Shown piece by piece: positions 41,576-52,561 of a stretch of DNA of 64,000 nucleotides (its first letter is position 1; each line of letters opens with the position of its first letter). The position numbers and the translations under genes were made by a program. Below the pieces are notes generated by a model. That model did not search any database, was not told where the DNA came from, and saw only the letters and a program-made list of their open reading frames with translations. Origin of the DNA: Mycolicibacterium fallax. GTDB lineage: Bacteria; Actinomycetota; Actinomycetes; Mycobacteriales; Mycobacteriaceae. The stretch is from assembly GCF_010726955.1 (NCBI RefSeq), contig NZ_AP022603.1:3596001-3660000 (forward strand). Direction: 5' to 3'.

Positions 41576-42469
41576 ATGCGTCCCGCGTTGTCCGATTACC
41601 GGCATCTGGCCAGCGGAAAGGTCCGCGAGCTCTACGGCATCGACGAGCAGACCCTGCTGTTCGTCGCCACCGACCGCATCTCGGCCTACGACCACATCCT
41701 GGACACCACCATCCCGGACAAGGGCCGGATCCTCACCGCTATGAGCATGTTCTGGTTCGAGCTGCTCGAGGTGCCCAACCAGCTCGCCGGGCCCCCCGAC
41801 GATCCGCGCATCCCCGCCGAGGTGCTGGGCCGCGCGCTGGTGGTGCAGCGGCTGGACATGATGCCGGTGGAGTGCGTGGCCCGCGGCTACCTCACCGGCT
41901 CCGGGCTGGTCGACTACCAGGCCACCGGCTCGGTGTGCGGCATCGCGCTGCCGCCCGGGTTGACCGAGGCCAGCCGGTTCGACGAGCCGATCTTCACCCC
42001 GGCCAGCAAGGCCGAGCTCGGCGAGCACGACGAGAACATCAGCTACGCCGACGTCGTCGCCCTGGTCGGCGGGGTGCGCGCCGACCAGCTGCGCGAGCAC
42101 ACCCTGACCGTCTACGCCCGGGCCGCCGCGCACGCGCTGACCAAGGGCGTCATCATCGCCGACACCAAGTTCGAGTTCGGCGTCGATGCGCACGGCACGC
42201 TGCGGCTGGCCGACGAGGTGTGCACCCCGGACTCGTCGCGGTACTGGCGCGCCGACGAATACACCCCCGGGGTGGTGCAGCCCAGCTACGACAAGCAGTA
42301 CGTGCGCAATTGGCTGACCGCGCCGCAGACCGGCTGGGACCGGCACGCCGGCGGCCCGCCGCCGCCGCTGCCCGCCGACGTCGTCGAGGTCACCCGGGCG
42401 CGCTACATCGAGGCCTACGAACGGATCTCGGGGCGCAGCTTCGCCGATTGGCTGGGACCCCGGTCGTGA
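41576..42469 (+). CDS. purC: Phosphoribosylaminoimidazole-succinocarboxamide synthase (SAICAR synthetase)
   Basis: A 297-residue ATP-dependent ligase joining CAIR and aspartate. The N-terminal [26 protein letters not shown] segment (17-42) holds the nucleotide-binding and conserved Asp residues; [10 protein letters not shown] and [14 protein letters not shown] are the later signature segments. Its product is the substrate of PurB, encoded 2 kb upstream. Its stop overlaps the GTG of ptrB (GTGA). Confidence 0.96.
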   Translation: MRPALSDYRHLASGKVRELYGIDEQTLLFVATDRISAYDHILDTTIPDKGRILTAMSMFWFELLEVPNQLAGPPDDPRIPAEVLGRALVVQRLDMMPVECVARGYLTGSGLVDYQATGSVCGIALPPGLTEASRFDEPIFTPASKAELGEHDENISYADVVALVGGVRADQLREHTLTVYARAAAHALTKGVIIADTKFEFGVDAHGTLRLADEVCTPDSSRYWRADEYTPGVVQPSYDKQYVRNWLTAPQTGWDRHAGGPPPPLPADVVEVTRARYIEAYERISGRSFADWLGPRS

Positions 42470-44592
42470 GCGCACCGAAACCGCCGGCCGCCAAACGCGT
42501 GCCGTCCCGGCGCGAGCACCACGGCGAGGTGTTCGTCGATCACTACGAGTGGCTGCGCGACAAGGCCGACCCGGCGGTGCTCGGGTACCTGGAGGCCGAG
42601 AACGCCTACGCCGACGCGGTCACCGCGGACCTGGAACCGCTGCAGCGCGCCATTTTCGACGAGATCAAGGCGCGCACCAAGGAGACCGACCTGTCGGTGC
42701 CGACCCGCCGCGGCGACTACTGGTACTACGCACGCAGCTACGAGGGCCGCCAGTACGGGCTGCAATGCCGTTGCCCGGTCGCCGATCCCGACGACTGGGT
42801 GCCGCCGGTGCTCGGCGAGGACGCCACGGTGCCCGGCGAACAGGTCATGCTCGACGAGAACGAGCTCGCCGAGGGGCACGAGTTCTTCTCCCTCGGCGCC
42901 GCCGCGGTCAGCCTGGACGGCGATGTGCTGGCCTACGCGGTCGACGTCGTCGGCGACGAGCGGTACACGCTGCGGTTCAAGGACCTGCGCACCGGCGAGC
43001 ACTATCCCGACGAGATCACCGGGATCGCCGCCGGGGTGACCTGGGCCGCGGACAGTCGCACCGTCTACTACCTGACCGTCGACGACGCGTGGCGCACCGA
43101 CACCGTGTGGCGGCACCGGATCGGCTCCGGCCTGCCCGGCCAGCGGGTGTACCACGAACCCGACGAACGGTTCTGGCTGGGCGTCGGGCGCACCCGCAGC
43201 AACAGGTTCGTGATGATCGCCGCCGGCTCCGGGGTGACCTCGGAGGTGTTCTACGGCGACGCCGCCGACCCGGCGGCCGAGTTCACCTCGATCCTGGGCC
43301 GCCGCGACGGCATCGAGTACTCCGTCGAGCACGCGGTGATCGCCGGCGCCGACCGATTCCTGTTCGTGCACAACGACGGCGCGGTCAACTTCGCGCTGAC
43401 CGAGGCCCCGATCGAGGACCCCGCCGCCCAGACCGTGCTCATCGCGGGCAGCGACGACGTGCGGATCGACGGCGTCGACGCGTTCGCCGATCACCTGGTG
43501 GTCAGCTACCGCGGCGACGGACTGCCGCGGATGCGGCTGTGGCCGCTGACCGCCACCGGCTACGGCACCGCCGAAGACGTCCGGCTGGACTCCGAGCTGA
43601 TGTCGGTGGGCCTGGGCGCCAACCCGAACTGGTCGGCCGGCCGGCTGCGGTTCGCGGCCACCTCGTTCATCACCCCGATGCGGGTCTACGACCTGGACCT
43701 GGCCACCGGTGAGCGGATCCTGCTGCGCGAACAGCCGGTGCTCGGCGGCTACCGGGCCGAGGACTATCTCGAGTACCGGGACTGGGCCACCGCCGACGAC
43801 GGTGCGCGCGTGCCGATCTCGGTGATCCACCGCCGCGGGGTGAGCCTGCCCGCGCCCACCCTGGTCTATGGCTATGGCGCCTACGAGGCCTGCGAGGATC
43901 CACGGTTCTCCATCGCCCGGCTCTCGCTGCTGGACCGCGGGATGGTGTTCGCCATCGCGCACGTCCGCGGCGGCGGCGAGCTGGGGCGGCTCTGGTACGA
44001 GCGCGGCAAGCTGGCCGACAAGCCGAATACCTTCACCGATTTCATCGCGGTGGCACGCCATCTGGTCGACACCGGGGTGACCGAGCCCCGCCGGCAGGTG
44101 GCCCTCGGCGGCAGCGCGGGCGGCCTGCTGGTGGGCGCGGTGGCCAACCTGGCCCCGGAGCTGTTCGCCGGGATCCTGGCGCAGGTGCCGTTCGTCGACC
44201 CGCTGACCTCGATGCTCGACCCGTCCCTGCCGCTCACCGTCACCGAATGGGACGAGTGGGGAAACCCGTTGGCGGACAAGGACATCTACGATCTGATGGC
44301 CGGCTACTCGCCGTACGAGAACGTCGCCGCCCGGGACTACCCGGCGATCCTGGCGATGACCTCACTCAACGACACCCGGGTGCTCTACGTGGAGCCGGCC
44401 AAGTGGGTCGCCGCGCTGCGGCACGCCAAGACCGACGACCATCCGGTGCTGCTCAAGACCCAGATGACCGCCGGGCACGGCGGCATCAGCGGGCGCTACG
44501 AGCGGTGGAAGGAAGTCGCCTTCCAGTACGCCTGGCTGCTGTCGGCCGCGGGCGGATCGCCGCACCCCGGGCCGCCCGGCACGCTAGCGTGA
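42466..44592 (+). CDS. ptrB: Oligopeptidase B (protease II, S9A family)
   Basis: A 708-residue cytosolic serine peptidase that cleaves short peptides after Arg or Lys. An N-terminal beta-propeller gate (about 70-410) precedes the alpha/beta hydrolase domain with the catalytic S550 (GGSAGG), D636 (LNDTRV) and H671 (AGHGGISG). The reading frame is whole here, whereas the M. tuberculosis H37Rv counterpart is annotated as two pieces (Rv0781 and Rv0782). It is translationally coupled to purC, an arrangement conserved in mycobacteria without an obvious functional reason. Confidence 0.93.
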   Translation: MSAPKPPAAKRVPSRREHHGEVFVDHYEWLRDKADPAVLGYLEAENAYADAVTADLEPLQRAIFDEIKARTKETDLSVPTRRGDYWYYARSYEGRQYGLQCRCPVADPDDWVPPVLGEDATVPGEQVMLDENELAEGHEFFSLGAAAVSLDGDVLAYAVDVVGDERYTLRFKDLRTGEHYPDEITGIAAGVTWAADSRTVYYLTVDDAWRTDTVWRHRIGSGLPGQRVYHEPDERFWLGVGRTRSNRFVMIAAGSGVTSEVFYGDAADPAAEFTSILGRRDGIEYSVEHAVIAGADRFLFVHNDGAVNFALTEAPIEDPAAQTVLIAGSDDVRIDGVDAFADHLVVSYRGDGLPRMRLWPLTATGYGTAEDVRLDSELMSVGLGANPNWSAGRLRFAATSFITPMRVYDLDLATGERILLREQPVLGGYRAEDYLEYRDWATADDGARVPISVIHRRGVSLPAPTLVYGYGAYEACEDPRFSIARLSLLDRGMVFAIAHVRGGGELGRLWYERGKLADKPNTFTDFIAVARHLVDTGVTEPRRQVALGGSAGGLLVGAVANLAPELFAGILAQVPFVDPLTSMLDPSLPLTVTEWDEWGNPLADKDIYDLMAGYSPYENVAARDYPAILAMTSLNDTRVLYVEPAKWVAALRHAKTDDHPVLLKTQMTAGHGGISGRYERWKEVAFQYAWLLSAAGGSPHPGPPGTLA
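44585..44590 (+). promoter_or_regulatory. -10 element for a leaderless FAD-dehydrogenase transcript
   Basis: TAGCGT within the last codons of ptrB stands 6 bases before the ATG at 44597. An internal promoter for the next gene is likely, although read-through from ptrB is also possible. Confidence 0.42.
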
Positions 44593-44596
44593 GGTC

Positions 44597-46234
44597 ATGG
44601 ACGCGGACGTCATCATCGTCGGAGCCGGGCTGGCGGGGCTGGTCGCCGCCTGCGAGATCGTCGAGCGGGGCCGCAGCGTCCTGATCGTCGACCAGGAGAA
44701 CGCCGCAAACCTTGGCGGACAGGCGTACTGGTCGTTCGGCGGGCTGTTCTTCGTGGACAGCCCGGAGCAGCGCCGGATGGGTATCCGGGACAGCCTGGAG
44801 CTGGCCGTGCAGGACTGGATGGGCACCGCGGGCTTCGACCGGGTCGAGGACCACTGGCCCCGGCAGTGGGCGCAGGCCTACGTCGAGTTCGCCGCGGGGG
44901 AGAAGCATTCCTGGCTCACCGAGCGCGGCCTGAAGATCTTCCCGGCGGTCGGGTGGGCCGAACGCGGCGGCTACGACGCCCGCGGGCACGGCAACTCGGT
45001 GCCCCGGTTCCACATCACCTGGGGCACCGGACCGGCGCTGGTCGACGTGTTCGCCCGCCGGCTGCTCGGCAACCCGCGGGTCCGGTTCGCGCACCGGCAC
45101 CGGGTCGATTCGCTGATCGTCTCCGACGGCGCGGTCACCGGGGTGCGCGGGGCGATCCTGGAGCCCAGCGACACCGCCCGCGGCGTGGCGTCGAGCCGAA
45201 AGGTGTTCAGCGCGTTCGAGTTTCAGGCCCAGGCCGTCATCGTCGCCAGCGGCGGCATCGGCGGCAACACCGACCTGGTTCGGAAGAACTGGCCCAAACG
45301 GCTCGGCCGGATCCCCGGTCAGCTGCTGACCGGGGTGCCCGCGCACGTCGACGGCCGGATGATCGGCATCACCGAGGCCGCCGGCGGCCGGGTGATCAAC
45401 CGGGACCGGATGTGGCACTACACCGAGGGCATCACCAACTACGACCCGGTGTGGCCCAATCACGGCATCCGGATCCTGCCCGGACCGTCGTCGCTGTGGC
45501 TGGACGCCACCGGCCACCGGCTGCCCGGCCCGCTGTACCCCGGCTACGACACCCTCGGCACGCTGGCGCACATCACCGCCTCCGGCCACGACTACAGCTG
45601 GTTCGTGCTCAACGCCCGGATCATCGCGAAGGAGTTCGGGCTCTCCGGCCAGGAACAGAACCCCGACCTCACCTCGCGCAGCGTCCGGCAGCTGCTGTCC
45701 CGGATCCGGCCCGGGGCGCCCGCGCCGGTGCAGGCGTTCGTCGACCGCGGCGCCGACTTCGTCAGCGCCGGCACGCTGCGCGAGCTGGTGGACCGGATGA
45801 ACGCGCTGCCCGACGTCGAGCCGCTGGACTTCGACACGGTGTCCGCCGAGGTCACCGCCCGCGATCGGGAGGTCGCCAACCGGTTCACCAAGGACGGCCA
45901 GATCACCGCCATCCGCGGCGCCCGGGCCTACCTGCCGGACCGGCTGTCCCGGGTGGTGGCCCCGCACCGCATCACCGACCCGAAGGCCGGGCCGCTGATC
46001 GCGGTCAAGCTGCACGTGCTGACCCGCAAGACCCTCGGCGGGCTGGAAACCGACCTGGACTCCCGGGTGCTCGGCGCCGACGGGGATCCGATCCCCGGGC
46101 TGTACGCGGCGGGGGAGGCCGCCGGGTTCGGCGGCGGCGGGGTGCACGGCTACCGTTCGCTGGAGGGCACCTTCCTCGGCGGCTGCATCTTCAGCGGCCG
46201 CGCGGCCGGCCGGGCGACCGCCCGCCAGGTTTAG
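44597..46234 (+). CDS. FAD-binding dehydrogenase (fumarate reductase/3-ketosteroid dehydrogenase-like flavoprotein), Rv0785-like
   Basis: A 545-residue flavoprotein. The FAD motif GAGLAGLVAA begins at residue 8, VIVASGGIGGN is the second nucleotide segment, and the C-terminal GLYAAGEAAGFGGGGVHGYRSLEGT closes the flavin site. The group also contains 3-ketosteroid delta-1 dehydrogenases and flavocytochrome-c-type reductases, but key tyrosines cannot be assigned with confidence. The position after ptrB matches Rv0785. The last 4 bases overlap the convergent metallo-hydrolase. Substrate and electron partner are unknown. Confidence 0.87.
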   Translation: MDADVIIVGAGLAGLVAACEIVERGRSVLIVDQENAANLGGQAYWSFGGLFFVDSPEQRRMGIRDSLELAVQDWMGTAGFDRVEDHWPRQWAQAYVEFAAGEKHSWLTERGLKIFPAVGWAERGGYDARGHGNSVPRFHITWGTGPALVDVFARRLLGNPRVRFAHRHRVDSLIVSDGAVTGVRGAILEPSDTARGVASSRKVFSAFEFQAQAVIVASGGIGGNTDLVRKNWPKRLGRIPGQLLTGVPAHVDGRMIGITEAAGGRVINRDRMWHYTEGITNYDPVWPNHGIRILPGPSSLWLDATGHRLPGPLYPGYDTLGTLAHITASGHDYSWFVLNARIIAKEFGLSGQEQNPDLTSRSVRQLLSRIRPGAPAPVQAFVDRGADFVSAGTLRELVDRMNALPDVEPLDFDTVSAEVTARDREVANRFTKDGQITAIRGARAYLPDRLSRVVAPHRITDPKAGPLIAVKLHVLTRKTLGGLETDLDSRVLGADGDPIPGLYAAGEAAGFGGGGVHGYRSLEGTFLGGCIFSGRAAGRATARQV

Positions 46235-46887
46235 AAGTCCGCGGCGGCCTCCGGGGACAGCACCCGGAAGTCGGTGTCGCACATTTCGGTGAGCCGGCCG
46301 TAGAAGATCCCGCGGGCGTCCTCGGTGATGATGCCCTGATGGATCGGCACCGCGTGGCTGGGCGCCACCGCGCGCAGGTAGTCCACCGCCTCGGACACCT
46401 TCATCCACGGCGCGGCGGCCGGGGCGGCCAGCACGTGCACCGGCTCGCCCGGCAGGTGCAGCGCATCCCCGGGGTGCATCAGCTTGGCCGGGTGCTCGTC
46501 GTCGCCGACCAGGTAGGAGATGTTGTCGATCACCGGGATCTCCGGGTGGATCACCGCGTGCCGTCCGCCGGTGCCGCGGATCCGCAGCCCGCCGACGGTG
46601 AACGCGTCGCCGACCCGCACCGCGGTCCACGGCGGGCCCAACTGCGCGGCGGTCTGCGGGTCGGCGTACAGCGCCGCCCCCGGATTGGCCGCCACCAGCG
46701 CGGGCAGCCGGGCCGGGTCGGCGTGGTCGGGGTGCTGGTGGGTGATCAGAATCGCATCCAGCCCGGTGATCCCCTCGAAACCGTGCGAGAAATTACCCGG
46801 ATCGAACAGGATCGTGGTGGTCGCGGCGCCCGGGGCGCCGGGGAAGCCGGCCAGCAGACAGGAATGGCCGAAATGCGTCAGTTCCAT
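46231..46887 (-). CDS. Metallo-beta-lactamase-fold hydrolase, Rv0786c-like
   Basis: A 218-residue protein of the UlaG/RomA-like group of metallo-beta-lactamase folds. The N-terminal ELTHFGHSC segment gives the first His, and THQHPDHAD (about 50-58) carries the HxHxDH metal motif; [10 protein letters not shown] and VPIHQG are later ligand regions. It is cytoplasmic. The substrate is unknown; relatives are phosphodiesterases, lactonases or N-acylethanolamine hydrolases. It reads toward the FAD dehydrogenase and away from purS. Confidence 0.82.
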   Translation of the reverse strand: MELTHFGHSCLLAGFPGAPGAATTTILFDPGNFSHGFEGITGLDAILITHQHPDHADPARLPALVAANPGAALYADPQTAAQLGPPWTAVRVGDAFTVGGLRIRGTGGRHAVIHPEIPVIDNISYLVGDDEHPAKLMHPGDALHLPGEPVHVLAAPAAAPWMKVSEAVDYLRAVAPSHAVPIHQGIITEDARGIFYGRLTEMCDTDFRVLSPEAAADF

Positions 46888-46906
46888 GTCCCAGATTGTG
46901 CGCCGG

Positions 46907-46912
46907 TAGAGT
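46907..46912 (+). promoter_or_regulatory. Probable -10 element of purS-purQ
   Basis: TAGAGT lies 38 bases before the purS GTG. A short leader containing AAGGAG (46939-46944) would follow, so purS is leadered, unlike purC and purL. Confidence 0.4.
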
Positions 46913-46950
46913 TAGCCGCGCACCCTCCCGCCGAATTCAAGGAGCCGCGC

Positions 46951-47193
46951 GTGGCCCGCGTCGTTGTACACGTGATGCCCAAGTCCGAGATTCTCGATCC
47001 GCAGGGCCAGGCCATCGTCGGAGCGCTCGGCCGGCTCGGCCACCCCGGGATCACCGACGTCCGCCAGGGCAAGCGGTTCGAGCTCGAGGTCGACGACAGC
47101 GTCGGCGACGCCGAACTCGCCGAGATCGCCGAGTCGCTGCTGGCGAACACGGTGATCGAGGACTGGGTGGTGCTGCGGGACGACCAGCCGTGA
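46951..47193 (+). CDS. purS: Phosphoribosylformylglycinamidine synthase subunit PurS
   Basis: An 80-residue small subunit that bridges PurL and PurQ in the FGAM synthase complex. The segments [27 protein letters not shown] start (about 4-26) and [13 protein letters not shown] are characteristic. The GTG at 46951 has AAGGAG six bases upstream. It overlaps the purQ start (GTGA), keeping the two subunits in step. The size is typical. Confidence 0.95.
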   Translation: MARVVVHVMPKSEILDPQGQAIVGALGRLGHPGITDVRQGKRFELEVDDSVGDAELAEIAESLLANTVIEDWVVLRDDQP

Positions 47194-47867
47194 GCGCCCG
47201 GATCGGGGTCATCACCTTCCCCGGCACCCTCGACGACGTCGACGCCGCCCGCGCGGTGCGGGCCGTCGGCGCAGAGGCGGTGCCGCTGTGGCACGGCGAT
47301 TCCGACCTCAAGGGGGTCGACGCGGTCATCGTGCCCGGCGGCTTCTCCTACGGCGACTACCTGCGCGCCGGTGCCATCGCCCGGTTCGCCCCGGTGATGG
47401 GCGAGGTGGTGGCCGCCGCCGGCCGCGGCATGCCGGTGCTCGGCATCTGCAACGGCTTCCAGGTGCTGTGCGAGGCCGGGCTGCTGCCCGGCGCGCTGAC
47501 CCGCAACGCCGGGCTGCACTTCGTCTGCCGCGACATCTGGCTGCGGGTGGACAACAACAGCACCGCCTGGACGTCGCGCTACGACGCCGGCGCGGAGATC
47601 CTGATCCCGCTGAAGTCCGGGGAGGGCCGCTACCAGGCCGGCCCCGAGGTGCTGGCCGAGCTGGAGGGCGAGGGCCGGGTGGTGTTCCGCTACACCGACA
47701 ACATCAACGGCTCCCGCAACGACATCGCCGGCATCAGCTCGCCCAACGGGCGCGTCGTCGGCCTGATGCCGCACCCCGAGCACGCCACCGAGGCGCTGAC
47801 CGGCCCCAGCGACGACGGGCTCGGGATGTTCTTCTCGGTGCTCGACACGGTGCTGGCCGGCGTCTAA
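47190..47867 (+). CDS. purQ: Phosphoribosylformylglycinamidine synthase, glutaminase subunit PurQ
   Basis: A 225-residue class I glutamine amidotransferase that supplies ammonia to PurL. The nucleophile Cys lies in the motif [10 protein letters not shown] (about residue 87), and the His-x-Glu pair lies in MPHPEHA near 192. The GTG start overlaps the purS stop. PurS-PurQ here and the small PurL at 49942 together make the three-part enzyme found in Gram-positive bacteria. The aminopeptidase and lipoprotein genes separate purQ from purL. Confidence 0.96.
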   Translation: MSARIGVITFPGTLDDVDAARAVRAVGAEAVPLWHGDSDLKGVDAVIVPGGFSYGDYLRAGAIARFAPVMGEVVAAAGRGMPVLGICNGFQVLCEAGLLPGALTRNAGLHFVCRDIWLRVDNNSTAWTSRYDAGAEILIPLKSGEGRYQAGPEVLAELEGEGRVVFRYTDNINGSRNDIAGISSPNGRVVGLMPHPEHATEALTGPSDDGLGMFFSVLDTVLAGV

Positions 47868-47937
47868 CCGGGCCGCACCCGGCGCCGCGGCGACCCTCAT
47901 CGCGGCGCCGTTCGGCGGCTGGCGAAAGATGGGGGCC

Positions 47938-49197
47938 ATGACCGCCACTGCCGCCGGCCTGGCCGCCTTCATCGATGCCTCCCCGTCCCCGTACCACGTC
48001 TGCACGACGGTCGCCGAGGCGCTGCGCGCGGCAGGCTACACCGAGCTCGCCGAGACCGCGGCCTGGCCGGCCGGCGGGCGGCGCTGCTTCGTGGTGCGGG
48101 CCGGCTCGCTGATCGCCTGGGACGGCACCGGCGCACCGGGGCGCGACTTCCGGATCATCGGCGCGCACACCGACAGCCCCAACCTGCGGGTCAAGCAGCA
48201 TCCCGACCGGGTGGTGGCCGGCTGGCAGCAGGTGGCGCTGGCCCCCTACGGCGGGGCGTGGCTGAACTCGTGGCTGGACCGCGAGCTGGGCATCTCCGGG
48301 ATGATCGCGGTCGCCGACCCCGGCTCGCCCGGCGGGGTGGCGCACGAGTTGGTGCGGGTCGACGAGCCGCTGCTGCGGGTGCCGCAGCTGGCCATCCACC
48401 TCGCCGAGGACCGGGCCGCGGTCAAGCTGGATCCGCAGCGGCACGTCAACGCGGTGTGGGCGGGTGCGGCGCGCGGCTTTGTCGCCGAGGTGGCCGCCCG
48501 GGCCGGGCTGGATCCGGCCGCGGTGCTGTCCTTCGAGCTGATGACCCACGATCTGACGCCGTCGCGGGTGTGGGGCGACGGGGCCTTCCTGTCCGCGCCG
48601 CGGCTGGACAACCAGGCCACCTGCTACGCCGGGCTGTCGGCGCTGCTGGCCACCGAGCCCGGTGCGCGGCTGCCGGTGCTGGCGCTGTTCGACCACGAGG
48701 AGGTCGGCTCCACCTCCGATCACGGCGCCGGCTCGGACCTGCTGATCAGCACCCTGGAGCGGATCGTCGCGACCGAGGGCGGGGACCGCGCGGACTTCCT
48801 GCGCCGGCTGACCGGCTCGGTGATCGCCTCCGGCGACATGGCGCACGCCACCCACCCGAACTACCCGGACCGGCACGAGCCCGGGCACCCGATCGCGGTC
48901 AACGGCGGGCCGGTGCTCAAGGTGCAGCCGAACCTGCGCTACGCCACCGACGGGCGCACCGCGGCGGTGTTCGAACTGGCCTGCCGGCAGGCCGGGGTGC
49001 CGCTGCAGCGCTACGAGCACCGCGCGGACCTGCCGTGCGGCTCCACCATCGGCCCGATGACCGCCGCCCGCACCGGCATCCCGACCGTCGACGTGGGCGC
49101 CCCGCAGCTGGCGATGCACTCGGCCCGCGAGCTGATGGGCGCCCACGACGTCGGGGCGTACGCGGCGGCGCTGGCCGCGTTCCTGGCGCCGGGTTAG
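47938..49197 (+). CDS. pepC: M18-family aspartyl aminopeptidase, Rv0800-like
   Basis: A 419-residue zinc aminopeptidase that trims acidic N-terminal residues. Metal and active-site segments are [14 protein letters not shown] (His-x-Asp), [17 protein letters not shown] (catalytic Glu pair and Asp) and the C-terminal [11 protein letters not shown] (His). I chose the second ATG (47938) because the N-terminus then aligns with the family start; one at 47929 is also in frame. It is cytoplasmic and dodecameric in relatives. The last bases overlap the convergent lipoprotein gene. Confidence 0.9.
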   Translation: MTATAAGLAAFIDASPSPYHVCTTVAEALRAAGYTELAETAAWPAGGRRCFVVRAGSLIAWDGTGAPGRDFRIIGAHTDSPNLRVKQHPDRVVAGWQQVALAPYGGAWLNSWLDRELGISGMIAVADPGSPGGVAHELVRVDEPLLRVPQLAIHLAEDRAAVKLDPQRHVNAVWAGAARGFVAEVAARAGLDPAAVLSFELMTHDLTPSRVWGDGAFLSAPRLDNQATCYAGLSALLATEPGARLPVLALFDHEEVGSTSDHGAGSDLLISTLERIVATEGGDRADFLRRLTGSVIASGDMAHATHPNYPDRHEPGHPIAVNGGPVLKVQPNLRYATDGRTAAVFELACRQAGVPLQRYEHRADLPCGSTIGPMTAARTGIPTVDVGAPQLAMHSARELMGAHDVGAYAAALAAFLAPG

Positions 49198-49790
49198 GGC
49201 GTCGGCTCCGCGCTGGGCGCGGGTGCCTCGACCACGACGGCCTCGGCCTCGCCCTCGGTCCAAGTCAGGGTGCCGTTCTGGAAGACACTCTGCTTCTGGC
49301 CGTCGGCGTTGGTGGTCTCGTCGCTGGTCGGGTAGCCCAGCTCGCCCTGCGAGCCGCCCAGCTCATTCCACTTGTCGCGGATCAGGCCCCACACCACGAA
49401 GGTGCCCGCGTCGCTGCTGATGATCACGCCACCCTTGAACGGCTGGTAGACGCCGCCGTCCTCGTTCTTCTCCTGCTCACCGAGCGGGGCGCCGAGGGCG
49501 CCCTTGGAGGTCTCGTCGAGCGCGTTGTACTTCTCCAGCAGAGCACCCTCGACGGTGTACTCGGTGCCGTCCTCGCCGGCGATCTTGGTGGGTTCGGGGG
49601 CGTTGAGGACCGAGGAGGCCACCGAACTGGCCGCCGAGGTGGCCGATGCCGCGATCGAGGAGGCCGCCGAGGTGGCCGAGTCCATCGCGTCCCTGGCGTC
49701 CTCCTTGGTGGTGTTGCAGGCGGAGCCGAACAGGGCGATGCCGAGGACCGCGGCCGAGACCGCGGCGGTGCGCTTTGCTGCTTTGTGCAT
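49194..49790 (-). CDS. LGFP-repeat putative lipoprotein
   Basis: A 198-residue exported protein. A signal peptide with a lipobox-like FGSAC (Cys about 25) is followed by a low-complexity Ala/Ser stretch ([18 protein letters not shown]) that looks like a flexible spacer. Two or three LGFP-type repeats follow, around [19 protein letters not shown] and ELGYPTSDE. Such repeats bind cell-wall arabinogalactan or peptidoglycan in actinobacteria. AAAGGAAA precedes the ATG. It sits antisense between two plus-strand core genes. Lipidation is inferred from a weak lipobox. Confidence 0.78.
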   Translation of the reverse strand: MHKAAKRTAAVSAAVLGIALFGSACNTTKEDARDAMDSATSAASSIAASATSAASSVASSVLNAPEPTKIAGEDGTEYTVEGALLEKYNALDETSKGALGAPLGEQEKNEDGGVYQPFKGGVIISSDAGTFVVWGLIRDKWNELGGSQGELGYPTSDETTNADGQKQSVFQNGTLTWTEGEAEAVVVEAPAPSAEPTP

Positions 49791-49929
49791 GATTTCCTTT
49801 CCATTCGGACCCCGGAATCGCGGCCCGTTGGTCGGGCTGACCACGGGAAATCCTATCGAGCGGCGACGTTGCCCGTCCCGGATTCGCCGAGTTGGCCGCC
49901 GCTCGGCGCCCGGGCTCGAACCGACTCCT

Positions 49930-49935
49930 TAGACT
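49930..49935 (+). promoter_or_regulatory. -10 element for leaderless purL
   Basis: TAGACT stands 6 bases before the purL GTG at 49942, with no ribosome-binding site between. This gives a transcript that begins at the start codon. Confidence 0.5.
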
Positions 49936-49941
49936 GTCGGG

Positions 49942-52242
49942 GTGAGCATCCACGCCGCCCCGGTCGACACCGTCGAGCACGCCGCCGCCACCCCCGATCA
50001 CCCGCAGCCCTACCGTGAGCTGGGTCTCAAGGACGACGAGTACCAGCGGATTCGGGAGATCCTGGGCCGTCGACCCACCGACGCCGAGCTGGCGATGTAC
50101 TCGGTGATGTGGAGCGAGCACTGCTCCTACAAGTCCTCCAAGGTGCACCTGCGCTACTTCGGGGAGACCACCACCGAGGAGATGAAGGCGGCGATGCTGG
50201 CCGGCATCGGCGAGAACGCCGGCGTCGTCGACATCGGCGACGGCTGGGCGGTCACCTTCAAGGTGGAGTCGCACAACCACCCGTCCTACGTGGAGCCCTA
50301 CCAGGGTGCGGCCACCGGCGTCGGCGGCATCGTCCGCGACATCATGGCGATGGGCGCCCGGCCGGTCGCGGTGATGGACCAGCTGCGCTTCGGCGCCGCC
50401 GATGCCCCCGACACCCGCCGGGTGCTCGACGGCGTGGTCCGCGGCGTCGGCGGCTACGGAAACTCCCTGGGCCTGCCCAACATCGGCGGGGAGACCGTCT
50501 TCGACGCCTCCTACGCGGGCAACCCGCTGGTCAACGCGCTGTGCCTGGGGGTGCTGCGCAAGGAGGACCTGCACCTGGCGTTCGCCTCGGGCACCGGAAA
50601 CAAGATCATCCTGTTCGGCGCGCGGACCGGCCTGGACGGCATCGGCGGGGTGTCGGTGCTGGCCTCGGACACCTTCTCCGGCGACGAGTCGGCAGACGGC
50701 GGCAAGACCCGGAAAAAACTGCCCAGCGTGCAGGTCGGTGACCCGTTCACCGAGAAGGTGCTCATTGAGTGCTGCCTGGACCTGTACTCGGCCGGGCTGG
50801 TGGTCGGCATCCAGGACCTCGGCGGCGCCGGGCTGTCCTGCGCCACCTCGGAGCTGGCCTCGGCCGGTGACGGCGGGATGGCCATCGAGCTGGACCGGGT
50901 GCCGCTGCGGGCGTCGGGCATGACCCCCGCCGAGGTGCTCTCCAGCGAATCCCAGGAACGCATGTGCGCGGTCGTCACCCCGGCCAACGTGGACGAGTTC
51001 ATGGCGGTCTGCGCCAAGTGGGACGTGCTGGCCACCGTGATCGGCGAGGTCACCGACGGCGACCGGCTGGTGATCAGCTGGGACGGCCAGACCGTCGTCG
51101 ACGTGCCGCCGCGCACCGTCGCCCACGAGGGGCCGGTGTACCAGCGCCCGGTCGCCCGGCCGGAGAGCCAGGACGCGCTGGTCGCCGACACCTCGGCGAC
51201 GCTGCCGCGGCCGCAGAACGGCGAGCAGCTGCGCGAGACCCTGCTGGCGATGCTGGCCAGCCCCGCGCTGTGCAGCCGGGCGTTCATCACCGAGCAGTAC
51301 GACCGCTACGTGCGCGGCAACACCGTGCTGGCCGAGCACGCCGACGGCGGGGTGCTGCGGATCGACGAGCAGACCGGCCGCGGGGTGGCGATCTCCACCG
51401 ACGCGTCGGGCCGCTACACCCAGCTCGACCCGTACACCGGTGCGCAGCTGGCGCTGGCCGAGGCCTACCGCAACGTCGCGGTGACCGGGGCCACCCCGAT
51501 CGCCGTCACCAACTGCCTGAACTTCGGCTCGCCGGAGGACCCGGGCGTGATGTGGCAGTTCGCCCAGGCCGTGCGCGGGCTGGCCGACGGCTGCGCGACC
51601 CTGGGCATCCCGGTGACCGGCGGCAACGTCAGCTTCTACAACCAGACCGGCGCGACGCCGATCCTGCCGACCCCGGTGGTCGGGGTGCTCGGCGTGCTCG
51701 ACGACGTGGCCCGGCGCATCCCGACCGGGCTGGGCACCGAGCCCGGCGAGACCCTGCTGCTGCTCGGCGACACCCACGACGAGTTCGACGGGTCGATCTG
51801 GGCGCAGCTGGTCGCCGACCACCTCGGCGGGGTGCCGCCGCGGGTGGACCTGGCCCGCGAGCGACTGCTGGCCGAGGTGCTGACCGCGGCCTCGCGCGAC
51901 GGGCTGCTCTCGGCCGCCCACGACCTGAGCGAGGGCGGGCTGGCTCAGGCCGTCGTCGAGTCCGCGCTGGCCGGGGAGACCGGCTGCCGGATCGTGCTGC
52001 CTGAGGACGCCGACCCGTTCGTCTGGCTGTTCTCCGAGTCCGCCGGCCGGGTGCTGGTGGCGGTGCCGCGCACCGAGGAGAGCCGGTTCAAGGCGATGTG
52101 CGAGGCCCGCGAGCTGCCCTGCGTGCGGGTCGGCGTGGTCGACCAGGGTTCCGACGCCATCGAGGTGCAGGGCCAGTTCAGCGTGCCGCTGGCCGAGCTG
52201 CGCGAGGTGTGGGAGGGGACGCTGCCGAAGCTGTTCGGTTAG
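49942..52242 (+). CDS. purL: Phosphoribosylformylglycinamidine synthase, large subunit PurL (small form)
   Basis: A 766-residue ATP-dependent synthase of the PurM/PurL fold that converts FGAR to FGAM with ammonia from PurQ. The N-terminal [10 protein letters not shown] segment, [20 protein letters not shown] with catalytic His residues, and the second-half [11 protein letters not shown] and [12 protein letters not shown] segments are all present. The length is that of the small PurL that needs PurS and PurQ. The GTG start looks leaderless. A vapBC module follows it. Confidence 0.96.
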   Translation: MSIHAAPVDTVEHAAATPDHPQPYRELGLKDDEYQRIREILGRRPTDAELAMYSVMWSEHCSYKSSKVHLRYFGETTTEEMKAAMLAGIGENAGVVDIGDGWAVTFKVESHNHPSYVEPYQGAATGVGGIVRDIMAMGARPVAVMDQLRFGAADAPDTRRVLDGVVRGVGGYGNSLGLPNIGGETVFDASYAGNPLVNALCLGVLRKEDLHLAFASGTGNKIILFGARTGLDGIGGVSVLASDTFSGDESADGGKTRKKLPSVQVGDPFTEKVLIECCLDLYSAGLVVGIQDLGGAGLSCATSELASAGDGGMAIELDRVPLRASGMTPAEVLSSESQERMCAVVTPANVDEFMAVCAKWDVLATVIGEVTDGDRLVISWDGQTVVDVPPRTVAHEGPVYQRPVARPESQDALVADTSATLPRPQNGEQLRETLLAMLASPALCSRAFITEQYDRYVRGNTVLAEHADGGVLRIDEQTGRGVAISTDASGRYTQLDPYTGAQLALAEAYRNVAVTGATPIAVTNCLNFGSPEDPGVMWQFAQAVRGLADGCATLGIPVTGGNVSFYNQTGATPILPTPVVGVLGVLDDVARRIPTGLGTEPGETLLLLGDTHDEFDGSIWAQLVADHLGGVPPRVDLARERLLAEVLTAASRDGLLSAAHDLSEGGLAQAVVESALAGETGCRIVLPEDADPFVWLFSESAGRVLVAVPRTEESRFKAMCEARELPCVRVGVVDQGSDAIEVQGQFSVPLAELREVWEGTLPKLFG

Positions 52243-52278
52243 CGATCCGACCCGCATATCGGCAGGTGAGCGGTGTTT

Positions 52279-52332
52279 TTGACGACGGATGTCGGGGCCA
52301 CTGTATATACTCGGTTGATAGAAAGTATATCC
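52279..52332 (+). promoter_or_regulatory. Promoter and candidate operator of the vapBC module
   Basis: TTGACG (52279-52284) and TGTATA (52302-52307) with 17-bp spacing form a good -35/-10 pair. Two near-identical octamers, GTATATAC (52303-52310) and GTATATCC (52325-52332), start 22 bases apart; one covers the -10 and one lies after the expected start site. That suits autorepression by a VapB-VapC complex. The stretch is notably AT-rich against its surroundings. Confidence 0.5.
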
Positions 52333-52345
52333 ATTTTGCGGGGGT

Positions 52346-52561
52346 GTGGCAGCGGTGACGAAACGGCTGATCGACCTGGATGACGACCTGTTGGCGGCCG
52401 CGCAGGCCGAACTCAAGACCTCGGGCGTCAGTGACACCGTTCGCTGTGCGCTGCAGCAGGCCGCAGCTCGGTCCGCTCGGGCCCGCCAGATTCAGTGGCT
52501 GTGCGAAGGCGGTCTGGAAGAGCTGGCCGATGCCGACCGGCGGGGCGAGGTATGGCGGTAG
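52346..52561 (+). CDS. vapB: VapB-type antitoxin
   Basis: A 71-residue protein. TKRLIDLDDDLLAAAQAELKTSG at about 5-27 is the ribbon-helix-helix DNA-binding segment common in mycobacterial VapB antitoxins; the C-terminal WLCEGGLEELAD would wrap the toxin. It should neutralise the VapC RNase and repress the module. The GTG at 52346 is the first codon of the open frame; another GTG nine bases later is possible. The end overlaps vapC by 10 bases, typical of these pairs. Confidence 0.85.
   Translation: MAAVTKRLIDLDDDLLAAAQAELKTSGVSDTVRCALQQAAARSARARQIQWLCEGGLEELADADRRGEVWR

Noticed and set aside
44486..46630. Long minus-strand open frame opposite the FAD dehydrogenase
   Set aside because: Repetitive Arg/Gly/His/Asp composition typical of a shadow frame; the plus strand has clear FAD motifs.
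49477..52437. 986-codon minus-strand open frame opposite purL
   Set aside because: It is antisense to purL over its whole middle, with low-complexity composition and no recognisable domain.
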